Assembly: GCA_902762305.1 (NCBI GenBank)
Contig: CACWNW010000024.1
Coordinates: 1 to 58,166, forward strand
Source: Fibrobacter succinogenes
Lineage (GTDB): Bacteria; Fibrobacterota; Fibrobacteria; Fibrobacterales; Fibrobacteraceae
Direction: 5' to 3'
DNA: 58,166 nt
Both the position numbers and the translations under genes were made by a program. Within the stretch, counting starts at the first letter, position 1. Each line of letters opens with the position of its first letter. Below the pieces are notes generated by a model that saw nothing but the letters and a program-made list of their open reading frames with translations, did not search any database and was not told the DNA's origin. This document shows, piece after piece, positions 25,798 through 32,681 of this stretch.

Positions 25798-26394
25798 ATG
25801 AAAAAAAAGGTAACGAAAACCAAAAAAACAAAAAAGTCAACAAAAAAGGGTCTTCAAGTCAAGGGATATAAGATAAGTGAAAAGACTTTGAAAAGCGTGG
25901 ATGAGTTTGTGGAGAGTGTGAATTCTCCCGAAAAAATGGCGAATTTCTTTAATAGTTTTAGTGCGTCGAAAAAGAAAGGTAAAGCTAGACGGGATGATTT
26001 GTGTTTGTTGACAAAGGAAGGGGCTATTTTTGCGCATCAAAAGTGGTATTGGGAATGGAAATATCCACACGTTCCCGCTTCTTCACGTGAATGGCTTGTT
26101 TCCGATTCTTTCCGTGCTCATATTGATTTCGCAGTTGGATTAGAAACCGTTCGAGAAAAGCTCCCTGATTCAATGGGAATATTCTTGCTCAAGAAAGATG
26201 GCTCGAATTTTAAAGCGGACGATTTTAGGGAGTTATTGGCAGTCGAGACGCTAGCTAATCAGGCAGCTCTAGCCAAGGATGCCGCTAAAGCAGCGGTCAA
26301 AAAAACCGAGACAAAGACTGTGGCAAAGAAGACAACTGCTAAGAAGTCTACCAAGGCAACAGCCAAGAAGGTTGCAAATAAGGCTGCCAAGTAG
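25798..26394 (+). CDS. Lys/Ala-rich basic protein with a folded core (histone-H1-like tails)
   Basis: A 198-residue protein. Residues 1-20 are almost all Lys and Thr (MKKKVTKTKKTKKSTKKG), and residues about 155-198 are an AAK/KK-rich tail like bacterial histone-H1-like proteins. Between them is a core of about 125 residues (ISEKTLKSVDEFVESV, FFNSFSASKKKGKARRDDL, WYWEWKYPHVPASSREWLVS) that is not recognised. The tails suggest nucleic-acid binding; this is inference. AAAGGATTG precedes the ATG. It lies between two near-identical terminators and downstream of the caspase-like gene. Confidence 0.7.
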   Translation: MKKKVTKTKKTKKSTKKGLQVKGYKISEKTLKSVDEFVESVNSPEKMANFFNSFSASKKKGKARRDDLCLLTKEGAIFAHQKWYWEWKYPHVPASSREWLVSDSFRAHIDFAVGLETVREKLPDSMGIFLLKKDGSNFKADDFRELLAVETLANQAALAKDAAKAAVKKTETKTVAKKTTAKKSTKATAKKVANKAAK

Positions 26395-26418
26395 TCTTTT
26401 ATCGGTTCTTGAATAGAT

Positions 26419-26466
26419 TGTAGCCAAGGGCGGGCTTCGGGTTTCCGGGGCCCGTCGTTTTTTTTG
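26419..26466 (+). terminator. Terminator, copy 2 of a duplicated element
   Basis: Near-identical to 25639-25687, with one C/T difference that keeps the stem through a G-C or G-T pair. It ends the Lys-rich protein gene. Confidence 0.9.
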
Positions 26467-26600
26467 AGCTTTTGTATTATGCTTTTTTTACTCTTTTTTT
26501 CGAAATAAGGGATGCCAAGATGCCTGCCATAATTGTATTTTTCTGTGCGGTACCGAATGATACCTTTAAAAATGCACAAATTGCACAAAAAGGTGAATAT

Positions 26601-27575
26601 ATGCTTGATTTGAACACTGTCGATTGGAAGACGCTCCCCTTCGGTTATTACGATACCGATTACAAGGACATCAGCATCCACATGGCCGCCACCTGCTTGC
26701 ACTACGGCCAGGAAGGTTTCGAAGGCCTCAAGGCTTACACGGGCAAGGACGGCAAGGTCCGTATCTTCCGCGTCGACGAGAATGCGAAGCGCATGCAGAA
26801 CACTGCGAACCGCGTGCTCATGGCAGTGCCGCCGGTCGAACTGTTCCGCGAGATGGTCCACACAGTGGTGAAGGCTAACGCCCGCTTTATTCCGCCGTAT
26901 GGTCATGGTGCAACGCTCTACATCCGCCCGCTTCTCATCGGTACGAGCCCGGAAGTCGGCGTGAAGCCCTCCGACGAATACCTGCTGTTGATGTTCGTGA
27001 CTCCGGTTGGCCCGTACTTCAAGGACGGTTTCAAGCCTGTGGATATGATGATCAGCCGCAACTTCGACCGCGCCGCTCCGCAGGGTACGGGTACGGTGAA
27101 GGTCGGCGGTAACTACGCTGCCAGCTTGCTTTCCCTCGCCGAAGCCAAGAAGCTCGGCTACTCCAGCACGATTTATCTGGACGCGAAGGAAAAGAAGTAC
27201 ATCGACGAATGCGGTCCGGCAAACTTCTTCGGCATCAAGGGCAAGACCTACGTGACCCCGAAGTCCGAATCCATTCTGCCGTCGATTACGAACAAGAGTC
27301 TGCAGCAGCTTGCTGAATACCTCGGCTACACCGTGGAACGCCGCCAGGTCCCGTTCGAAGAACTCGCTGAATTCAGCGAAACTGCCGAATGCGGTACCGC
27401 CGCCGTGATTACCCCGATCAAGAAAATCGTGGATCCGGTCGCCGGCAAGGAATTCACCTACGGTGACGGCAAGAATCCGGGCCCGGTTTGCACGGAACTC
27501 TTCACGAAGTACACTGCTATCCAGTTCGGCGAAGCCGAAGATCCGTTCGGCTGGACTGAAGTGGTTGATGTGTAA
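26601..27575 (+). CDS. ilvE: Branched-chain amino acid aminotransferase
   Basis: A 324-residue fold-type IV PLP enzyme that makes or breaks down Leu, Ile and Val. Markers: CLHYGQEGFEGLKAY, the Arg of LYIRPLLIG, the PLP Lys in GTVKVGGNYAAS, DECGPANFFGIKG, and ECGTAAVITPI near the C-terminus. The start at 26601 has AAAAAGGTG upstream; longer in-frame readings are not supported. Its leader and first 20 codons are duplicated at 22191-22342. Codon use is strongly biased, as expected for a well-expressed gene. Confidence 0.95.
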   Translation: MLDLNTVDWKTLPFGYYDTDYKDISIHMAATCLHYGQEGFEGLKAYTGKDGKVRIFRVDENAKRMQNTANRVLMAVPPVELFREMVHTVVKANARFIPPYGHGATLYIRPLLIGTSPEVGVKPSDEYLLLMFVTPVGPYFKDGFKPVDMMISRNFDRAAPQGTGTVKVGGNYAASLLSLAEAKKLGYSSTIYLDAKEKKYIDECGPANFFGIKGKTYVTPKSESILPSITNKSLQQLAEYLGYTVERRQVPFEELAEFSETAECGTAAVITPIKKIVDPVAGKEFTYGDGKNPGPVCTELFTKYTAIQFGEAEDPFGWTEVVDV

Positions 27576-27577
27576 TC

Positions 27578-27610
27578 GTCATCCTGAGCCCTGAATGGGC
27601 GAAGGATCCA
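27578..27610 (+). repeat. Dispersed GTCATCC...GGATCC repeat
   Basis: It starts GTCATCCTGAGCCC and ends GAAGGATCCA, just after the ilvE stop. It is related to the copies at 10543-10573 and 40497-40578. Confidence 0.75.
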
Positions 27611-27622
27611 GACCTGATATTA

Positions 27623-27656
27623 AAAAAATCCCCCGGCAATGCCGAGGGATTTTTTG
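27623..27656. terminator. Bidirectional terminator between ilvE and the GH5 gene
   Basis: An AATCCC..GGC / GCC..GGGATT stem with one mismatch and an AAT loop has A-run on one side and T-run on the other. It can serve both convergent genes. Confidence 0.85.
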
Positions 27657-27671
27657 ATTGGGTTTATATGG

Positions 27672-29264
27672 TTATCTTGCTACGACTTTCAGCGACCTGT
27701 TTCCGCACTTTGCGATGTAGAGCCCCTGCTTGATTCCTTGCAACTGCAAGGTAGACTTGTCGGCGGTGTTGCCTGAGGTGCGCACCAGATTGCCGTTCAT
27801 GTCGAAGAGCATAATCTTGCCGGTACCGTAGAGCGTGTTGCCTTCGCGGTAGAGTTGGACCCCCGTGGCGCTGACGACCGGGTGGAGGGCTTCCGGCCAG
27901 CCGCATTCGGGAATCATGGCGTCGCATACGGGTACCGACGAGCTGGAAGATCCCGGCTGTACGGAGGAACTGGATGTGGGTTCGCTGCCGCCCGTGATGA
28001 AATTTTCTACATGGGTGACGCCCGTGTTCACATAGTTGCCGAGGTTATACACGCTGCGCATCGCGTTGATGACGTCGGTTTCGAGCACCTTGCCCACAGG
28101 GCTGCTCTGGCGACGGATGTAGGCCATGTTGTCGTAGTTGGTGTTGCTCTCGTTGCCCATGTCCCAGAGGATAGGCGTGAGCCCGTACTGCTTAGCTGCG
28201 GAAACCACATCCTTGTGCCACTGCACGCGGCCCTGCTTATGGAGGTTCAGGTCAGATCCGCTCAGTTCCGGGGAGCGTACGTTCGCACCGAACTCGCCGA
28301 CGATGACCGGGTAGCCCTTGTCCACGTAGTTCGTCTTCATTTTGGCGAACTGTTCCTTGGGGTGTTCGATGCCTGCAAGCTTGGAATCGATGGAACCTGC
28401 CCAGGCGTTGTAGCCCGCATTGCGCTTGGGTTCGCTGGTTTTCTGGTAGTCGCCGTAGTAGTACTGCGGCAGAATCGGCTCGCTTGCGCCCCAGTCATCT
28501 TGCTTGGTCATGAGCGTGTACTGATACGGGTCGTAGTAGTGCACTTCGAACATCAGGCGGCCTTCGACTTTGTCTTTCGGGAAGGTGCTCACCGGGGCGC
28601 TCTTGACGGACTTGTCGATGTCGGTGTTGAGACCCTGAATAATCAGTGTGCGGGTGGCGTTATTGCCACCGGTGGCGCGCACCGCGTCGATGAAGGTCTG
28701 GTAGTAGTGCATCAGCGTGCTTACGTGCTGGGCAGTCCAGTTGTTCACGTTCGGGCCGGGCTCGTTTGCGCCTGCGAAAATCAGGCGTTCGTTGTAGTCC
28801 TTGAACTGGGTCGCAATCTGAGTCCAGTAGGTCTTCATCTTGGTGTCGATGGTGGAGTTCACGCTAGTGCCGATGTTGCTCTGGAACCAGCCGCCTTCAC
28901 CTTCGTGGTGGATGTTCAGAATCGTGTAGAGGCCCGCGCGCATCGCATAATCAACGACCGTCTTTACGGAATCAAGCCAGGTTTGGGTAATCTTGCCGTC
29001 GCTTGTGTGGCTGTCCCAGGCGCAGGGAATGCGGACCGTGCTGAAACCGGCCGCCTTGACGGAATCGAGCAGCGCCTGCGTGGGGAAGGGGTTGCCCCAG
29101 GCGGTGGGGTTGTTCGGCACTTCCATGGAGTTTCCGATGTTGAAGCCCATGCCCATCTTGGACTGGATTTCTGATGCCTTCGGGAGCGTGGCCGCTGTTG
29201 CCGTGGTCACTGTGAGGACGCCTGCGATGGCGAAATAAGCGGCTTTTGTAAGAAAATACTTCAT
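27672..29264 (-). CDS. Secreted GH5 endoglucanase with C-terminal sorting-like domain
   Basis: A 530-residue cellulase-type enzyme with a signal peptide (about 1-25). GH5 motifs: GFNIGNSME, VRIPCAW, NIHHEGEGGWF, acid/base E168 in FAGANEPGPN, VHYYDPYQYT and nucleophile E324 in VIVGEFGANV. A Ser-rich linker (about 435-450) joins a C-terminal beta-domain (GTGKIMLFDMNGNLVRT...GLYIAKCGNRSLKVV) of the type seen at the end of type-IX-secreted proteins. The protein probably hydrolyses beta-1,4-glucan outside the cell. It is monocistronic, divergent from the 29461 gene. Confidence 0.92.
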   Translation of the reverse strand: MKYFLTKAAYFAIAGVLTVTTATAATLPKASEIQSKMGMGFNIGNSMEVPNNPTAWGNPFPTQALLDSVKAAGFSTVRIPCAWDSHTSDGKITQTWLDSVKTVVDYAMRAGLYTILNIHHEGEGGWFQSNIGTSVNSTIDTKMKTYWTQIATQFKDYNERLIFAGANEPGPNVNNWTAQHVSTLMHYYQTFIDAVRATGGNNATRTLIIQGLNTDIDKSVKSAPVSTFPKDKVEGRLMFEVHYYDPYQYTLMTKQDDWGASEPILPQYYYGDYQKTSEPKRNAGYNAWAGSIDSKLAGIEHPKEQFAKMKTNYVDKGYPVIVGEFGANVRSPELSGSDLNLHKQGRVQWHKDVVSAAKQYGLTPILWDMGNESNTNYDNMAYIRRQSSPVGKVLETDVINAMRSVYNLGNYVNTGVTHVENFITGGSEPTSSSSVQPGSSSSSVPVCDAMIPECGWPEALHPVVSATGVQLYREGNTLYGTGKIMLFDMNGNLVRTSGNTADKSTLQLQGIKQGLYIAKCGNRSLKVVAR

Positions 29265-29460
29265 TTTAAATCCTCTTAAATTATCCCTAAATCAGAACAC
29301 ATAATAAATTTATATCGAAAAAAAGGGAAATGGGTACAAAATCGATTGGGGACTCGAAAAACCATTGAACGGATTACAACGGGAAAGAGGGTGAAATTGA
29401 ACGTTTTTCCAGGCTACAAAGTTATATTTATAAATGAAGATGTTGAATAGGCGGGCTTGA

Positions 29461-32400
29461 ATGCGTTCTTGGGGAAATGTTCTTTTTATTTTGTTTTTAT
29501 TAGTGTTTTTGTCGGTGTTGATTGTTGCGTGTAGCGATGATTCAAGCTTTGCAGGCGAAGTTCGCCCGTCGATAGAAAAACGGACTATTTCGGGCTTTGT
29601 GCAGAAGGGGGCTTTCTCGAAGGGTTCTGTTGTTTCTGTGCAGGAACTAGATTCGGTCACTTTTTTACCGACGGGAAATATAGTCGAAGTAAAAATAGAT
29701 GACGATGATGGCGCATTCTCGGTTGAACTTGAGGGCTTTAATTCCCCATATGCGCTGTTTGAGGCCAAAGGTACGTTCAAGAACGAGTTGACGGGTAAAA
29801 AAACGGTGACGCCGGTGACCCTGTATGCGTTTTCCGATATCTCGGTGCGGAATACGGTGAATGTGAACTTGCTGACGTATTTGGAACACCGTCGCGTACT
29901 TCATCTTGTTGCAAATTATGGAATGAGGCTTGAAGAGGCTAAAATTTGGGCGGAACTTGAGGTTTTTGCCGCCTTCGGCATATCCGGTGATTTTGCGCTG
30001 GCAGAAGATTTGAATATCTATGGCGAGAGCGATGGGGATGTTTCGTTGCTTGCGGTAAGTATCTTGATGTTGAGTGGACTGGATAGGAGTTTTTCTTTGG
30101 GGCTGCCCTTTGGTGTCAAGGCGAAATACAATAATGATGAAACCGAAAATCTTGTCAGACGGATTTCGGATTTCGCTGAAGATCTCGAAAAGGATGGATC
30201 CTGGAATAGCAAATCGGTTATTGCGAATATAGCTGATTTTGTGGTCGATCGGAGTCTTGCGGGATTATTCGATTCTTTTTCCGATGCAGTGGTTGACATC
30301 ATTAACCATTTCTGGTGGAATGCGTATGGTCTGTCACCATGCAATGAAAATCTCGATGGAAACATTGAATCGAATAGTAACATGCGGAGCAGGTTGCTGG
30401 GGATGAAATTCCTGTGCAAGGATGGCTCATGGCAAGTCTATGACGCGCTAGGTTTGGCAGGTAAAGATACGACGGGGAATCCAGATGACAAGGATGTTCG
30501 CGATACAACATGGAACGGGGAATGGAGTCATCTTAAGCGGGATACGCAGGGATTGGAATGTACGACGTTCGGCCAGATTGCAAATGGTGTGTATGACCCG
30601 GACAATGTGTATTTTTGCTATGGAAAAGAATGGAAACGATTCTATGGGAATAAGGATATAAAGTACATCGAACTTGATGATGACCGCGATGGGCAAGTGT
30701 ATCGCGCTGTGCGCATAGGGAAGGATATATGGATGGCCGAGAACTTGAATTATGATGTCGGCGACGGTTTTGTTCCGGGAAATCCGTACGATTCATATGG
30801 CGGCTACTATAAATGGGACGTTATCGAAAATGCCTGCCCGGAACATTGGCATGTCCCAAGTAAGGAAGAGTGGGAATATCTGTACGCATATATGGACAGT
30901 TCGTATAGGGATTTTTTGTCGCGTAGCTATGGTTTGTGGCCCGATGGAAATGACAAATATGGTTTTTCGGTTGTGCCGGCCAGAATGTATAACTTCGGAG
31001 AACTTGTTCAGGGAGATATTTTTGCCGAGTTCTGGACAAGTTCCTTCAGGGAAGCCGGTGCGAGAAAGCTTGCTTATTCGTTCGTGGTGGATAAAAATGC
31101 TGCGGAGTTTGAATCTGGATATAATGAAATGGCGCAGATGTCGATTCGTTGTATTCATGATTTTGATTGGCGGCGAAAATGCAACGAATCGAACTTGAAT
31201 GATGTTGTGCAGTTGGACCGCTTGACGTATTATGTCTGTCGCGAGGATGGATGGGTTTCCATGACTGCTGAAGAATATGGTGCCTATTCTGGGACCATTG
31301 AACACGAGGGTGATGCCAAAGAAGAAAATGGTTCTTGTTTTGTGTACGAAGATAGCAGTTGGCGAGAACGCGATGATACCAACTGCCTGTATGCACTAGG
31401 AGGCTGTACGGCTGCTCGACAGGGCGAAGTAGCCCAATCGCCTAAAAATGAACAGTGGTTTACTTGCCGTGATAGTTCCTGGAAATTTTCGGAACCTATT
31501 GAAGTCGATACGCGATTGTGGGAAAATGATTGCATATATGGCAATGTCAATGTTGGCCCAATTTATCATTACTATTATGTGTGTCAGAATGGCTGGCGCT
31601 ATGGTACGTACCTCGATAGCGTCTTGGTCTCGCTAGGCGGAACGGCATGCTTGGTGGAGGGCGATACATCCAGGGTGAAATATGCGGACATGTATTTCGT
31701 TTGCGAAAAATCCTCTGAGCGTGCGCCACGCGAGTGGAAAAGAGCTCCGATGATTTATAATGATACTTACAAAGATAGAGATGAGTGTAGGGCGGCTGGG
31801 CGATATGGCGATGGCACGATTCACGACAGGTATTCCAATATAGAACGGATGTATGTTTGCGATAATGGCAGTTTCAGGAATGCGACAGAAAGGGAACGGC
31901 AGCTGGGACGTGGATGCGTTAGCTATATCTACGGGAAGACGGTCAAACTAGGTCAATCGAATTACACGTGCGATGAATCGGGCTGGTCGGTTGCTGCGGG
32001 GCAACTGGAAACGGGTTCTTTCGTCGATTCCCGCGATGGCAGGGAGTACAAGACTATAGGGATTTGGAACTATGTATGGATGGCGGAGAACCTGGACTAT
32101 GCGGATTCTGTCGTGATGCCCGAACTGGAAGGCAATCGCTGGTGCTATGACGACAAGCCTGCAAAATGTGCCCAGTATGGTTCCCTGTATTCTTCGACTG
32201 TGGCGAAAGATGTTTGCCCTGCAGGGTGGCATTTGCCGACAACGAATGAATGGTACATGCTGCTCTATTTTACTCGTTTTATGGGCGAGAATGAAATTGC
32301 CGTCTTGAGGTCGACTTCGGGCTGGATAGATTACAAGGGCCTGGCTGCGAATGGAAATGACAGGCTTGGATTTACGGCACTGCCAGGCGGCTTGCGGTAT

Positions 32401-32574
32401 GACGAAGGCCCGTATGACTACGAAGGCCACAAGATTGTGTTTTGGGTTGATCGCGAAGATATGGTGACGCAGAATTATGGGCTGGCCATCGACTATAAGG
32501 AACTGCCTGACTTTATTTCCTTCGACAACGAGGATTTGGGCTTCTATGTTCGCTGCATAAAGGATCCCACCTGA
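29461..32574 (+). CDS. Large lipoprotein with two FISUMP domains
   Basis: A 1037-residue lipoprotein (lipobox LIVAC, Cys24). Residues about 45-330 form an N-terminal region (TISGFVQKGAFSKGSVVSVQ...) with an Ig-like start. A FISUMP domain lies at about 400-565 (DDDRDGQVYRAVRIGKDIWM, then CPEHWHVPSKEEWEYLY) and a second at about 853-1035 (DSRDGREYKTIGIWNYVWMA, then CPAGWHLPTTNEW). Between them are short repeated Cys-containing modules such as YYVCREDGW, FTCRDSSW and YYVCQNGW, five or more copies. Probably surface-exposed. Possible promoter TTGAAC (29397) and TTATAT (29422), spaced 19 bp. Function unknown. Confidence 0.85.
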   Translation: MRSWGNVLFILFLLVFLSVLIVACSDDSSFAGEVRPSIEKRTISGFVQKGAFSKGSVVSVQELDSVTFLPTGNIVEVKIDDDDGAFSVELEGFNSPYALFEAKGTFKNELTGKKTVTPVTLYAFSDISVRNTVNVNLLTYLEHRRVLHLVANYGMRLEEAKIWAELEVFAAFGISGDFALAEDLNIYGESDGDVSLLAVSILMLSGLDRSFSLGLPFGVKAKYNNDETENLVRRISDFAEDLEKDGSWNSKSVIANIADFVVDRSLAGLFDSFSDAVVDIINHFWWNAYGLSPCNENLDGNIESNSNMRSRLLGMKFLCKDGSWQVYDALGLAGKDTTGNPDDKDVRDTTWNGEWSHLKRDTQGLECTTFGQIANGVYDPDNVYFCYGKEWKRFYGNKDIKYIELDDDRDGQVYRAVRIGKDIWMAENLNYDVGDGFVPGNPYDSYGGYYKWDVIENACPEHWHVPSKEEWEYLYAYMDSSYRDFLSRSYGLWPDGNDKYGFSVVPARMYNFGELVQGDIFAEFWTSSFREAGARKLAYSFVVDKNAAEFESGYNEMAQMSIRCIHDFDWRRKCNESNLNDVVQLDRLTYYVCREDGWVSMTAEEYGAYSGTIEHEGDAKEENGSCFVYEDSSWRERDDTNCLYALGGCTAARQGEVAQSPKNEQWFTCRDSSWKFSEPIEVDTRLWENDCIYGNVNVGPIYHYYYVCQNGWRYGTYLDSVLVSLGGTACLVEGDTSRVKYADMYFVCEKSSERAPREWKRAPMIYNDTYKDRDECRAAGRYGDGTIHDRYSNIERMYVCDNGSFRNATERERQLGRGCVSYIYGKTVKLGQSNYTCDESGWSVAAGQLETGSFVDSRDGREYKTIGIWNYVWMAENLDYADSVVMPELEGNRWCYDDKPAKCAQYGSLYSSTVAKDVCPAGWHLPTTNEWYMLLYFTRFMGENEIAVLRSTSGWIDYKGLAANGNDRLGFTALPGGLRYDEGPYDYEGHKIVFWVDREDMVTQNYGLAIDYKELPDFISFDNEDLGFYVRCIKDPT

Positions 32575-32587
32575 GTCGAACGGTCGC

Positions 32588-32633
32588 CTGTGAGCCGAAA
32601 GCGACTCGTATTAACGAGTCGTGTCGGCGAGAG
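32588..32633 (-). repeat. Two-stem hairpin motif, copy 3
   Basis: Read on the minus strand: outer stem GCCGA (32628-32624) with TCGGC (32598-32594), CA and CTT joints, inner stem CGACTCGT with ACGAGTCG and loop TAAT, then TCACAG. The last two outer-stem pairs and several inner pairs differ from copies 1 and 2 but still pair. CGAACGGTCGC occurs on both sides (32578 and 32671) as a direct repeat, and a partial motif (TGTGAGCCG) lies at 32664-32672. Unlike copies 1 and 2 it is not followed by a terminator. It sits between convergent genes, just after polA. Confidence 0.7.
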
Positions 32634-32681
32634 TGAGGCGATGCCGGAGTAGCCTTACGGGATTGTGAGCCGAACGGTCGC

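Noticed and set aside
27855-29174. Plus-strand open frame of 439 codons
   Set aside because: Antisense to the GH5 enzyme; low-complexity Val/Ala/Gly/Arg content and no ribosome binding site.
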